Assembly (NCBI GenBank): GCA_944319915.1
Contig: CALUEY010000005.1
Location: forward strand, 78,547-142,546
Direction of reading: 5' to 3'
From: an uncultured Prevotella sp.
GTDB taxonomy: Bacteria; Bacteroidota; Bacteroidia; Bacteroidales; Bacteroidaceae
DNA: 64,000 nt
In this document: in pieces, positions 8,115 through 16,444 of the stretch
Layout of the letters: every line of letters begins with the position of its first letter
Numbering within the stretch: the stretch's first letter is position 1
Notes under the pieces: generated by a model
The model's input: the letters and a program-made list of their open reading frames with translations, nothing else
Databases searched by the model: none
Told to the model about the DNA's origin: nothing
Position numbers and translations under genes: made by a program

Positions 8115-8618
8115 ATGGTATATCAAAGATTGGATAAGTTAGACAAGCAGATTCTGCGTCTCATCGTCGAAGACGCAAGGATACCTTTCCTCGAGGTGGC
8201 TCGTGTGTGCAATGTGAGTGGTGCCGCCATCCACCAGCGCATCCAGAAGCTCAACAACATGGGCATCCTCAAGGGGTCGCAGTTCTTGGTCGACCCCGAG
8301 AAGATAGGCTACGAAACGTGCGCCTACATAGGTCTAAACCTGAAGAATCCCGAGCGTTTCGATGTCGTGGTGGAGGAGTTGAAGAAGATTCCTGAGGTGG
8401 TGGAGTGCCACTACACCACCGGCGACTTCGACCTTTTCATAAAAATATACGCCTTAAACAACCATCATCTGCTCGACATCATCCACGACAAGTTGCAGCC
8501 GCTGGGCCTTTCGCGCAGCGAGACGATAATTTCGTTCAACACGGCTATAGACCGCCAGCCGCCAATAGTGGACTTGCCGATAGAAGAGGCTGACGGTACC
8601 GCAGGGCGGAATGCCTGA
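8115..8618 (+). CDS. Lrp/AsnC family transcriptional regulator
   Basis: A 167-residue DNA-binding regulator. The N-terminal winged helix-turn-helix covers about residues 5-65 (LDKLDKQILRLIVEDARIPF, then a helix-turn-helix in EVARVCNVSGAAIHQRIQKL). The C-terminal ligand-binding ACT-like (RAM) domain covers about 70-150, with VVECHYTTGDFDLFIKIYA as the signature strand-loop. The start is fixed by the promoter just upstream. It has its own transcription unit after the exb operon and is followed by a terminator-like hairpin. Such regulators respond to amino acids; the effector and targets are unknown here. Confidence 0.92.
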   Translation: MVYQRLDKLDKQILRLIVEDARIPFLEVARVCNVSGAAIHQRIQKLNNMGILKGSQFLVDPEKIGYETCAYIGLNLKNPERFDVVVEELKKIPEVVECHYTTGDFDLFIKIYALNNHHLLDIIHDKLQPLGLSRSETIISFNTAIDRQPPIVDLPIEEADGTAGRNA

Positions 8619-8672
8619 CGGCGGCAAGCTGTTGGCCGCGCGCTGCGGGCTGGCTGCTGCCTGACGAAAGCC

Positions 8673-8730
8673 AATCCCCGCCAGTATGGTTTAGCTGACG
8701 ATGCTCAGCGGAGCCATGCTGGCGGGGATT
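8673..8730 (+). terminator. Hairpin after the Lrp-type gene
   Basis: AATCCCCGCCAG (8673-8684) pairs perfectly with CTGGCGGGGATT (8719-8730), and the inner part can pair further. Only a short T run follows, so it may end transcription by itself or act as an RNA stabiliser. Confidence 0.55.
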
Positions 8731-8825
8731 TCTGTGCCTGCCGGGCTTGCCCGTGAGCCACGGTATGCCGCCTTAGGGCGGTAGCCAAGGGCGGTGCGCG
8801 ATTGGCGCGGGCAGCCCTCCGCGCC

Positions 8826-9044
8826 TCACCTGCGGTGCGGCGGTGCTGGCGGCGGGGGCGTAGGCTTGCGTGGCGGCTTGGCTTTCTTGTGCTTCTTGGG
8901 CGGTTTTGGCTTCTTATGGTGCTTGCCATGGTGAGGCTCTTCCACTATTACCGTGGCATGGCGGTGTGGAGGTCGTGTCACGCACGACGTGGCGCTGAAG
9001 CCCAGGAAGGCTGCAATTGCGATATGAAACAAGAACTTTCTCAT
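8826..9044 (-). CDS. Small His/Lys/Pro-rich lipoprotein
   Basis: A 72-residue predicted lipoprotein. It starts MRKFLFHIAIAAFLGFSATS with a lipobox ending at Cys21, so the mature part would be lipid-anchored at the cell envelope. The mature part is almost only Lys, Pro and His: HHGKHHKKPKPPKKHKKAKP, then a PPPPAPPHRR end. This low-complexity, very basic, His-rich tail could bind metal ions or acidic polymers; that is inference. It stands alone, downstream of folA on the same strand with a 75-nt gap. No named family is recognised. Confidence 0.7.
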   Translation of the reverse strand: MRKFLFHIAIAAFLGFSATSCVTRPPHRHATVIVEEPHHGKHHKKPKPPKKHKKAKPPRKPTPPPPAPPHRR

Positions 9045-9119
9045 AAGCGTAAGGTTTTTGTTTATATGACGGATGGCCGCCTTTATGGTTTAATCTGCCG
9101 TTTTTAATCTGCCGGCCCC

Positions 9120-9599
9120 CTACCTTTCGTAGTCCACGAAGGCGTAGGCGAAGGCGTGCTTCCCGTCGGCCGGGTGCTCCTCGCGATTCACCTCGCGCCA
9201 TCCGGCGTACTCAGGGAAGAAAGCGTCGGCCCCGTCGGGCGTGTCGTCCACCTCCGTGAGGCACAGTCGGTTGGCCCGTTCCATGGCCTGGCTGTAAACG
9301 CTTGCGCCACCTATTATGTAAACGTCGTCGTCAGGCGGACAGTTTTGCAGCGCCTCATCGAGCGAAGGGTAGCACTCGCATCCCGGCAGACTGGCCACCG
9401 TGTGGCTCAGCACCACGTTGCGGCGGTTGGGCAATGCCCCTTTTGGGAGCGATAGGTAAGTGTTCCGCCCCATTATTATGGTGTGTCCGGTGGTGAGAGC
9501 CTTGAATCTTTTCAGGTCGTTGGGGAGCCAGTATATGAGCTTGTTCTCCCTGCCTATGGCGCGGTTGCGCGCCACGGCTGCAATGATGTTAATCCTCAC
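9120..9599 (-). CDS. folA: Dihydrofolate reductase
   Basis: Reduces dihydrofolate to tetrahydrofolate with NADPH and restores folate after the ThyA reaction. The core begins VRINIIAAVARNRAIGREN, with the conserved IAAVARNRAIG strand-loop, the active-site WLPNDLKRF (acidic Asp), the cofactor-binding TIIMGRNTYLSLP and a VYIIGGASVY motif. No ATG lies close before the conserved start. The longer frame would run 34 nt into thyA, so the GTG at 9599 is chosen, giving 159 residues, the normal length. It follows thyA by 65 nt on the same strand, a common folate/thymidylate pair. Confidence 0.93.
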   Translation of the reverse strand: MRINIIAAVARNRAIGRENKLIYWLPNDLKRFKALTTGHTIIMGRNTYLSLPKGALPNRRNVVLSHTVASLPGCECYPSLDEALQNCPPDDDVYIIGGASVYSQAMERANRLCLTEVDDTPDGADAFFPEYAGWREVNREEHPADGKHAFAYAFVDYER

Positions 9600-9664
9600 T
9601 GTGTTTTGTTTTGGTTCATCCGTATTATGGTTCGGTAGGGGCGGTGCGCGCCTCTTGCCTGCCG

Positions 9665-10459
9665 TCACACCGCCACGTCGGCCTTGATGTGCGGCCAAGG
9701 GTCGTAGCCTTCGAGGCGGAAGTCATCGTAACTGAAGTCGAAGATGCTCTTCACGTCGGGGTTGATGACCATCCGCGGCAGCGGGCGCGGTGTGCGGCTG
9801 AGCTGCAGACGGGCCTGGTCGAGGTGGTTAAGGTAGAGATGGGTGTCGCCCGTGGTGTGTACGAAGTCGCCCGGCTTCAGGCCGGTAACCTGCGCCATCA
9901 TCATGAGCAGCAGCGCGTAGGAGGCGATGTTGAACGGCACCCCGAGGAAGGTATCGGCCGAACGCTGGTACAGTTGCAGGCTGAGCCGCCCGTCGGCCAC
10001 GTAAAACTGGAACAGGGTGTGGCAGGGCGGCAGTGCCATGCTGTCCACCTCTGCCACGTTCCACGCGCTTACTATCATGCGGCGCGAGTCGGGCGAGCGC
10101 TTTATGAGGTCCACTACGTTGGCTATCTGGTCGATGGTGCCGCCGCAGTAGTCGGGCCATGAGCGCCACTGGTGGCCGTAGATGGGACCGAGGTCGCCGT
10201 TGGCGTCGGCCCACTCATCCCAGATGCTCACGCCGTGGTCGTGCAGGAACTTCACGTTGGTGTCGCCCCTTAGGAACCACAGCAGCTCGTATATGATTGA
10301 CTTGAGGTGGAGCTTCTTGGTGGTGAGCAGCGGGAAGCCGTCGGCCAGGCAGAATCTCATCTGGTGGCCGAACACGCTCAGCGTACCTGTTCCCGTGCGG
10401 TCGTCCTTTCGCGCGCCCTCGTTGAGGATGCGGCTGAGAAGGTCTAAGTATTGTTTCAT
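9665..10459 (-). CDS. thyA: Thymidylate synthase
   Basis: Methylates dUMP to dTMP using methylene-tetrahydrofolate. The 264-residue protein matches the classic ThyA length. It has the phosphate-binding [13 protein letters not shown] near residue 20, [20 protein letters not shown], the catalytic Cys146 in [13 protein letters not shown], and the closing folate/nucleotide motif [13 protein letters not shown]. It lies between rsmF and folA, all on the minus strand, and is probably co-transcribed with folA, which regenerates its cofactor. Confidence 0.97.
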   Translation of the reverse strand: MKQYLDLLSRILNEGARKDDRTGTGTLSVFGHQMRFCLADGFPLLTTKKLHLKSIIYELLWFLRGDTNVKFLHDHGVSIWDEWADANGDLGPIYGHQWRSWPDYCGGTIDQIANVVDLIKRSPDSRRMIVSAWNVAEVDSMALPPCHTLFQFYVADGRLSLQLYQRSADTFLGVPFNIASYALLLMMMAQVTGLKPGDFVHTTGDTHLYLNHLDQARLQLSRTPRPLPRMVINPDVKSIFDFSYDDFRLEGYDPWPHIKADVAV

Positions 10460-10506
10460 TTCTTCTTTGTTTGTTTTTCAGGTGATGATGGCAGCGGTGT
10501 GCGTGC

Positions 10507-11910
10507 TCAGGTGGTGGCGATTACCGCCGGGCGTTCGCCCTCTGCCGGGGTGTGCGTGCTCTTTATGCGCCACTCCTGCGGGTACAGGTTGTTGGCCCTT
10601 GCGCCTATGTTCTTTACGAATCCGAGCGGCGCCCCGCAGTAGCTTACGAGCACGAAGCCGCGCGGTGTGCCGCCGGGCAGTGCCAGCTGCTCGCGCCGCA
10701 AGTAGGCAATGGCCTCCGTGTACGGCAGCTCCACGCAGGGGAAAGCCTCGCGCCGCAGCTCGGTAGACAAGGCCAGCGACTGCGAAGGCACCACGTCGCG
10801 CCCCTTTGCCGTGCCGAGCGTAACCCCGGCGTGGACTACTCTGAGCCTCCTTGCCGCCGCCTCGTATGCCGAGGCTATGCGTTTCGGCACTGCCACGATG
10901 CTGTCTGCCACCGTGAACGTGTCGAAACCGTCGGGCCGCAGCAGCCATTCCGCCGCTTGCGAGCCTTTGCCCGGCTTTGCCTCGCGCCGCTCCCTGCGTC
11001 TCGGCCCCGGCAGGCAAGGCTCGTCGCCGCCGCCCTTGCGCATGGTAGCCATGAAGAGGCCCTCGCCCCGCGTAAGCCCCGGTATGAAGCGGTATGCAGG
11101 CCCCGGCAGGGCGGGAGAGAGCGAACCGCTTATGCCCCATGCCTCGTCGCAGCTTACGGGCAGCAGCTCTGCGCCCAGTTCGGAGCAAATCCACGCCACG
11201 TTCTCCTCGTTCTCAATAGCGTTGAACGTGCAGGTGGAGTACACCAGCAGTCCGCCCGGCCTGAGGCACTGCCACGCCGAGCTTACTATCTGCCGCTGCA
11301 GGGCGGCGCAGCGCGCCACGTTCTGCTGGCTCCACTCGCCTATGGCACCCTCGTCCTTGCGGAACATACCCTCGCCCGAGCACGGCACGTCGCACAGCAC
11401 CACGTCGAACATTAGCCCCGAGCGGGCATAGTCTTCGGGCAGGTTGTTCGTCACGACCACCTCGGGCCGCCCCCACTTCTGAATGTTCTCGGCCAGCACG
11501 GCCGCCCGCTGGCGCACAGGCTCGTTGCAGAGCAGCGCGCTCCCGGGGGGCAGCGCGCCGAGGGCGCAGGTAGACTTGCCTCCGGGCGCGGCGCAGAGAT
11601 CGAGCACCAGCGCGGCTTCATGCACGTGCTGGCGCAGCACTCGGGCGATGAACATCGACGAGGCCTCCTGCACATAGTACCACCCGGCGTGCAGCAGCGG
11701 GTCGAACGTAAAGGCGGGCCGCCCCGCTATGTAGAAGCCGCCGCTGCACCAAGGCACCGGCTCGCCCCCCGCCACGCGCCCCCGCAGCTTGGCCGCGTTG
11801 GTACGTATGCTCACGGGCGGCTCTTGGGCCAGTGCGGCGCACAGCCGTTCGTACAGTGCGCTGCCCATCAAGGCGCGCGTTTGCTCGGTGAATGCTTCGG
11901 GCAGTGTCAT
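10507..11910 (-). CDS. rRNA (cytosine-C5) methyltransferase, RsmF/NOL1-NOP2-Sun type
   Basis: SAM-dependent methyltransferase that adds C5-methyl groups to 16S rRNA cytosines. The 467-residue protein (start ATG at 11910) has an N-terminal recognition part and the AdoMet motif LDLCAAPGGKST near residues 105-116. The two catalytic cysteines lie in CDVPCSGEGMFRKDEG and VYSTCTFNAIENE. A C-terminal PUA-like domain covers about the last 120 residues (LRREQLALPGGTPRGFVLVS, then GFVKNIGARANNLYPQEWRI), which is typical of RsmF-like proteins. A promoter lies just upstream, divergent from the DUF6249 gene. Confidence 0.92.
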   Translation of the reverse strand: MTLPEAFTEQTRALMGSALYERLCAALAQEPPVSIRTNAAKLRGRVAGGEPVPWCSGGFYIAGRPAFTFDPLLHAGWYYVQEASSMFIARVLRQHVHEAALVLDLCAAPGGKSTCALGALPPGSALLCNEPVRQRAAVLAENIQKWGRPEVVVTNNLPEDYARSGLMFDVVLCDVPCSGEGMFRKDEGAIGEWSQQNVARCAALQRQIVSSAWQCLRPGGLLVYSTCTFNAIENEENVAWICSELGAELLPVSCDEAWGISGSLSPALPGPAYRFIPGLTRGEGLFMATMRKGGGDEPCLPGPRRRERREAKPGKGSQAAEWLLRPDGFDTFTVADSIVAVPKRIASAYEAAARRLRVVHAGVTLGTAKGRDVVPSQSLALSTELRREAFPCVELPYTEAIAYLRREQLALPGGTPRGFVLVSYCGAPLGFVKNIGARANNLYPQEWRIKSTHTPAEGERPAVIATT

Positions 11911-11931
11911 CGTTTTTGGTTTTTGCGCTTG

Positions 11932-11962
11932 CAAAATTAGGAAAAAAATCGCACCTTTGCAA
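11932..11962 (-). promoter_or_regulatory. Promoter of the rsmF-like gene
   Basis: On the minus strand TAATTTTG (11939-11932) is preceded by TTG (11962-11960) with a 20-nt spacer. It places transcription start just before the ATG at 11910 and rules out the upstream in-frame ATG at 11976. Confidence 0.6.
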
Positions 11963-12007
11963 CTTAGCGGGCGCACGAAGCGTCAAACATACAAAACAAA
12001 GACAAAA

Positions 12008-12664
12008 ATGCGAAACATGAAACTACAGACCATCGCCCTGGCCGCCTGCGCACTGCTGGCGCTCGGCCCAACTACAGAAACGGCGGCGAGCACAGCCGCG
12101 GCGCTGCCCCCCGCATCGGCTTCGCCCGCCGCCGACACAGCGGGCATAGACGCTTATTCCGACACCACCGACACCGCCACGGCCATCATCCCGCATGGCG
12201 CCACATACAGCGTGAGCATGGACACCGGCTCCATGGAGGAGATGGTGGACCGCCTGACGGGCTTCACCAGCGAAGCCCTCATAGCCATCGTGGCCATCCT
12301 CGTAATCTTCTTCCTGGCCCCCGTGGGCGCGCTCGCCCTGCTCTTCTGGTTCATCTACAAGAGCCGCAAGCAAAAGGCGCGCCTCGCCGAGCTGGCCATG
12401 GAGAAGGGGCAGCCCCTGCCCGAGGGGCTGGCGCCAGGGCGGCTGGAGCCGGCGGAGCACGTATGGCGCAAGGGAATAAGGAACGTGAGCATAGGCCTGG
12501 GCCTTGCCTGCCTCTTCGCCTTCATGGAGTGGGGCTGGGCCATAGGCATAGCGCTGTTTGTGGCCATCTACGGCGGCGGGCAGATGGTGATAGCCCGCAC
12601 CTCGGCGGCCAAGAAGCGCAAGGGCGACGAGGCCGTTGACTTTGAGGAAAACCAACCCGACTGA
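12008..12664 (+). CDS. DUF6249-type membrane protein
   Basis: A 218-residue protein with a signal peptide (MRNMKLQTIALAACALLALG) and an Ala/Thr/Asp-rich periplasmic stretch. A strong membrane helix lies near residues 95-118 (IAIVAILVIFFLAPVGALAL), followed by the basic FIYKSRKQKARLAELAMEKG segment and two more helices near 165-195. This layout fits the DUF6249 family; its function is unknown. The stop is 2 nt before the ECF sigma gene, so it is the first gene of a three-gene operon with the sigma factor and the DUF5056 protein. The start is the ATG at 12008; earlier in-frame codons overlap the divergent gene. Confidence 0.8.
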   Translation: MRNMKLQTIALAACALLALGPTTETAASTAAALPPASASPAADTAGIDAYSDTTDTATAIIPHGATYSVSMDTGSMEEMVDRLTGFTSEALIAIVAILVIFFLAPVGALALLFWFIYKSRKQKARLAELAMEKGQPLPEGLAPGRLEPAEHVWRKGIRNVSIGLGLACLFAFMEWGWAIGIALFVAIYGGGQMVIARTSAAKKRKGDEAVDFEENQPD

Positions 12665-12666
12665 CC

Positions 12667-13212
12667 ATGCAGAGGCTGCCCACCGACACGGAACTTGCGG
12701 CCCGTGTGGCCATGCTCGGCGACCGCCGCGCCTTCGGCCTCATAGTCGACAGGTATCAGTCGAGGCTGCGCCGTTTCTTCCTCGGGCAGACCCTGGGCGA
12801 CCAACAGCTCAGCGACGACCTCGCGCAGGAAACTTTCATCAAGGCGTGGCTCGGCTTGGCGGGCTTCCGAGGGCTCTCGTCGTTATCCACGTGGCTCTTC
12901 CGCATAGCATGCCGCGTGCTCTATGACCATGTGCGCTCCAGCCGCCCAACGCTTGGCATAGCCGACCGCGCTGACCTGCAGGCCCGCGCCACGGTTGCCG
13001 ACGCGGGCCTCGGCATCGACGTCTACCGCGCCCTGGCCCTGCTGCGCCCCGAGGAGCGCACCTGCATAACGCTGCAACTCATCGACGGCCAGCCCCTCGC
13101 CAAGATAGCAAAGATAACGGGCTTGCCCGTGAACACGGTTAAGTCGCACCTTAAGAGGGGCAAGGAGCGGCTGGCCGATTACCTAAGGAAGAATGGATAT
13201 GACAAGCAATGA
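12667..13212 (+). CDS. ECF-type RNA polymerase sigma-70 family factor
   Basis: A 181-residue alternative sigma factor. Region 2 covers about residues 15-85: FGLIVDRYQSRLRRFFLGQT, then DDLAQETFIKAWLGLAGFRG and the promoter-melting STWLFRIACRVLYDHVRS. Region 4 is at about 115-175, with ALLRPEERTCITLQLIDGQP and the recognition helix in ITGLPVNTVKSHLKRGKERL. It is flanked by a DUF6249 gene and, overlapping by 20 nt, a DUF5056 gene that probably acts as its membrane-bound partner or anti-sigma. Its target promoter is not identifiable here. Confidence 0.93.
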   Translation: MQRLPTDTELAARVAMLGDRRAFGLIVDRYQSRLRRFFLGQTLGDQQLSDDLAQETFIKAWLGLAGFRGLSSLSTWLFRIACRVLYDHVRSSRPTLGIADRADLQARATVADAGLGIDVYRALALLRPEERTCITLQLIDGQPLAKIAKITGLPVNTVKSHLKRGKERLADYLRKNGYDKQ

Positions 13213-13540
13213 CGACAAGCTCCTTGGGCGACTGTTCAGCGAGGCCGCCCATGCCGAGATTCCCGACGGCGGCTTCAGCCGCCGCGTGATGCGCTCGCTG
13301 CCCGACGATGCCATGCGCCGCGCGCGCCTGTGGCGCGCCTTCTGCGTGGTGGCAGCCGTGGCCATGGCCGCAGGCTTGCGCGTGTGGCGCGAGGCAGCCG
13401 GGTGGATTGCCGATGCCGCAGCCGCGCTCATGGCTTCCGCCCACCCCCGCACGCTGCTCCTCCACATGGCCGCCTGCGTGGCCGTGGCCGTGGCGTGGGT
13501 GGTCAGCGAGGCACTGCGCAGCGAGCGCACCGGGTGGTGA
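13193..13540 (+). CDS. DUF5056-type membrane protein, possible anti-sigma partner
   Basis: A 115-residue protein overlapping the sigma gene by 20 nt. The N-terminal cytoplasmic part (DKLLGRLFSEAAHAEIPDGG, then FSRRVMRSLP) is the conserved DUF5056 pattern. Two or three membrane helices follow near residues 48-62, 70-83 and 88-106. The position after an ECF sigma gene, the cytoplasmic helix and the membrane anchor suggest an anti-sigma-like control protein, but no zinc-finger HxxxCxxC is present, so this role is inferred. The start could also be the second ATG 6 nt on. Confidence 0.75.
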   Translation: MDMTSNDDKLLGRLFSEAAHAEIPDGGFSRRVMRSLPDDAMRRARLWRAFCVVAAVAMAAGLRVWREAAGWIADAAAALMASAHPRTLLLHMAACVAVAVAWVVSEALRSERTGW

Positions 13541-13704
13541 CGGCGCTGTATTGCATCAGTCCGCCCTATGTCCAGGCCCCTTCACGGGCTGCATGGCAGC
13601 ACGCCGTGCAACCCGGGAAAGGGCTTTTCTTGTGCCATGTTTTGTCATGATATTTTACATTCCGGGTGATTTTGCATAACTAATTGGATTCCAGATGGTT
13701 GCCG

Positions 13705-13839
13705 TGGTTGCCGTTTTGCCATTCCAAACGTGCCGTTCGGGATTGCAAGACGGCACGTTTGACAGCCCGAAACAGCCCGTTTTGCCATGCAAAACGGCAG
13801 CAAGGGCTTGGCTGAATGGTGTTTGTAAAGAGTTTTCGG
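13705..13839. repeat. Intergenic 22-bp periodic array, copy B (left flank of the RM island)
   Basis: Units start at 13727, 13749, 13771 and 13793, exactly 22 nt apart, with a half unit at 13705. The first two pair as an 11-bp perfect hairpin, AAACGTGCCGT with ACGGCACGTTT. The tail GTTTGTAAAGAGTTTTCGG is at 13821-13839, 28 nt after the last unit start. The 130 bp at 13710-13839 align without gaps to 19248-19377, with few mismatches until just before the tail. The gap 13541-13899 holds no supported gene. Confidence 0.88.
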
Positions 13840-13899
13840 GGTCGGGAATAAGGTTTCGGCTTGTCATTGTCTTGCCGCATTGCGGGTGTCAATGGCTGC

Positions 13900-16437
13900 T
13901 TACCTGTTTCGCATGGTGGCCTTGCGCAGCAGCAAGTCGGAGGCTTGGCAGAGAATATCCTGTCCCCGTTCGCCAAACAAGGCGTTGGCCCAAAGCTCGT
14001 CGGTGAGTTGCGCTTCGGGCTGTTGCAGGTCAATGAAGGCTGGTGGCGGCCATGCTTCGGCAATTCTTGTCCTGTCGTCTGCGCTAAGTCGCGCCATGTC
14101 TGGTATGTGGGTCTTGAACAATTCGCCGCCTTCCATCTTGCGCGTTCCCTCCTGGTTCTTGCCGAATAGCTCGCAGCTTAGCTGGAAGAACACAGTGGTC
14201 ATCCACGAGGCCAGCAGCCGTGAGTTCATGGAGTCAAGCCCCTCGATGACGAAAAAGTTTGTGGAGACAAACAACTCGTGTGCGCAGCGGTAGACGCGAC
14301 CGTAGCGGCGGAGGTCGCGCGGGAGCAGGACGGAGTTGGCCCGGCTGGCGTTGCTCGCTTCTTCGTGCAGTATCTCCAGGATTGTTGCGCGCGATTTGTA
14401 GTCGCGCCGCTGCCTGCCATGCCTTGGCGTGGAGTTGATGTAGTTGTCTGCCAGGGCTTCTACGGCTTGGGCGGGCAGCAAGTCTGCATTGAGAAATAGA
14501 CAGTCGCCGCCGGACACTTCGGCTTCGTCGGACTTGGCATTCCTTATTCCTGGCGGGAGCTTGGCGGCCAGCTCGGGTGCCATTGAGCGGAAAGGCTCTT
14601 TTCCCGGTGAGAGGAACAGCAGGCCGCTAAGCCCCTTGTTGCCCACTTTTCCGCGGTAAATGCTGGCTCGGAGGGTGCCTAAGCGTTTTATGTTGGGGGT
14701 GCTGTCAAGGTAGCGCGTGGCAAATTCGGCAATCTCCATTGTCAGCGAGTCGCTCGTTGTCCAACCTGTTTGGATTCCGGCTTCCATTTCGGCGCGGCTT
14801 TTGTGCAGGCATTCCAGGCCGCCGAAATGCGCGTCGTTTCCGTCATTAAGCATTTTTGCCACGGTGGCGAGGTCGGTGTCCGCCACCGTGTCCATGGTGC
14901 ATAGCATGGCTATTTGCGCCGGCCTTGCGCCTTTGCGCCCGGCCACGATCACCGTGTCTTTGGTTACGTTCTCGAACAGCCCCGTGCCGGGGAAGTTGAA
15001 TACTATCGACAGGCCGAAGTCATTGAGCAGGAACCGGCGCAGGGCTATGGCCGCAGGGCCGAGGGCGGTGAGGTGGGTGCGCGGCAAGAGGGCCACGGTA
15101 GCCGTGCCGTCTTTGGCCAGGGCGTTGGCCAGTTCGATGAATGCCGATTCGAGTGGAGGCTGCCCTGCGTCGGTTACTGGGGCTTTGCCCGTTTGCCTTA
15201 TGCGGTCGTAGAGGCGCTTGCGCTCTGCGCCGCACGATATGGAGGCCACCATTGGTGGGTTCATCACCAGCAGGCTAACGTTGTCAAAGTAATCGTGAGG
15301 CAAGTCTGCAATGTCCTTTGCTGTTACCACAGGGGAATCATCGGGAGTGATAAGGGCAGGGAACTTTAGTCCGAGCCGGAGTGTGAGCAGCTGCAGCAAT
15401 ATGCTTTTCTTGTCATTGGCCTTTATTTGCGATGGCCGTAAATGAGGATAGACTTCGCATAGGCACGACAAGAGGTTGCCGCTCCCCGCTGCTGGGTCGC
15501 AGACCGTTCCGCCGATTTCGGGTACAAGGTGGCGGGCTACCACGGCCATGAGTCGGCCAAGTTCGATGTCAGTGGCAACCTCTCCGCGGCTTTCAAAGCC
15601 TTCAGATACAATTTGGTGGATGGAAGATACTACCTCATCGGCATCAATGCTTGCCCTCCCCAGTGTGTAGATGTCTGTAAGCACTCCCGGTTCGAGCTTC
15701 GGCGAGTTGGCATATTGCCTGCCGGAAAATATTCCGGCAAAGTCTATCTGGCTTATAGCCTTGCTCAGTGGGGCAAGTTGCTGGTCGTATTGTCGTATGT
15801 CTTTTAGCCCTGTTTTGCGGTTGATGCCGTCGAGTGCGCCGCGTATGTATTCGTAAGATGCGCGTGCAAAGCGACTGTTCCATTGGGTCTCGCCTTGTTT
15901 TGCAGCATCTACAAGCATGGCTACGATGGCGTCGATGCCGCCAAGATACTGCTTGTTATCGCTGAATGCCATGCCTAATAGGAGGGCGAAGTGGTTCGCC
16001 GAGACAGCGACAAGCTCTTCGTCGCTGTTTATGGCAGTGAACTTTGTGTTGTTGATGATGCCTGGCGTGAGCATCTGCTGGTGCACGTTGGGGCGCGTCG
16101 GGTCGTATCTGAATGCGCAGGAGCACTCTATGTTAGTCAGGATGTAGTAGGGATGTTCTATCAGTGCAGGCGGAGTTTGTTGCAGGTAAGACATTGCCTG
16201 GTATTGATAGCGTGAGCTTTTCACTGCCGCTGGGGTGCGTTTCACCTCGACGACGCAGGCAATCCTTCCGCTGGTCTTGTTCGTTATGGCAAAGTCCATC
16301 TCCAGTTCGCCCGCACGTTTGTGGTGCTCCACACGGTATCTTTCAGCTTTCCCTAATATCCGTAGGGCTGTTTGCAGGCTTTGCTGGCATACGGGATGGA
16401 AGCTTTCAACCTCCTTGTCGCTGTATCTCAGTGTCAT
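13900..16437 (-). CDS. Nuclease-methyltransferase fusion (type IIG-like restriction enzyme)
   Basis: An 845-residue protein with three visible parts. Residues about 35-110 look like an HsdR-type PD-(D/E)xK nuclease: Asp48 in ELEMDFAI, the ExK pair Glu64-Lys66 in VVEVKRTP, and a QxxxY motif at Gln80-Tyr84 (QAMSYL). Residues about 280-500 are an N6-adenine methyltransferase with motif I CDPAAGSGNLL (313-323) and catalytic NPPM (393-396). Residues about 585-790 resemble a target-recognition domain (IKRLGTLRASIYRGKVGNKG). There is no helicase or translocase, so it is not a standard type I HsdR. It starts 7 nt after the C5-methyltransferase stop, as third gene of the operon. The base composition is visibly less GC-rich than its surroundings. 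Confidence 0.82.
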   Translation of the reverse strand: MTLRYSDKEVESFHPVCQQSLQTALRILGKAERYRVEHHKRAGELEMDFAITNKTSGRIACVVEVKRTPAAVKSSRYQYQAMSYLQQTPPALIEHPYYILTNIECSCAFRYDPTRPNVHQQMLTPGIINNTKFTAINSDEELVAVSANHFALLLGMAFSDNKQYLGGIDAIVAMLVDAAKQGETQWNSRFARASYEYIRGALDGINRKTGLKDIRQYDQQLAPLSKAISQIDFAGIFSGRQYANSPKLEPGVLTDIYTLGRASIDADEVVSSIHQIVSEGFESRGEVATDIELGRLMAVVARHLVPEIGGTVCDPAAGSGNLLSCLCEVYPHLRPSQIKANDKKSILLQLLTLRLGLKFPALITPDDSPVVTAKDIADLPHDYFDNVSLLVMNPPMVASISCGAERKRLYDRIRQTGKAPVTDAGQPPLESAFIELANALAKDGTATVALLPRTHLTALGPAAIALRRFLLNDFGLSIVFNFPGTGLFENVTKDTVIVAGRKGARPAQIAMLCTMDTVADTDLATVAKMLNDGNDAHFGGLECLHKSRAEMEAGIQTGWTTSDSLTMEIAEFATRYLDSTPNIKRLGTLRASIYRGKVGNKGLSGLLFLSPGKEPFRSMAPELAAKLPPGIRNAKSDEAEVSGGDCLFLNADLLPAQAVEALADNYINSTPRHGRQRRDYKSRATILEILHEEASNASRANSVLLPRDLRRYGRVYRCAHELFVSTNFFVIEGLDSMNSRLLASWMTTVFFQLSCELFGKNQEGTRKMEGGELFKTHIPDMARLSADDRTRIAEAWPPPAFIDLQQPEAQLTDELWANALFGERGQDILCQASDLLLRKATMRNR

Positions 16438-16444
16438 GTTGGGC

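Noticed and set aside
9600-9698. Longer N-terminus for dihydrofolate reductase
   Set aside because: The added residues are not DHFR-like and overlap thyA. The GTG at 9599 gives the usual 159 residues.
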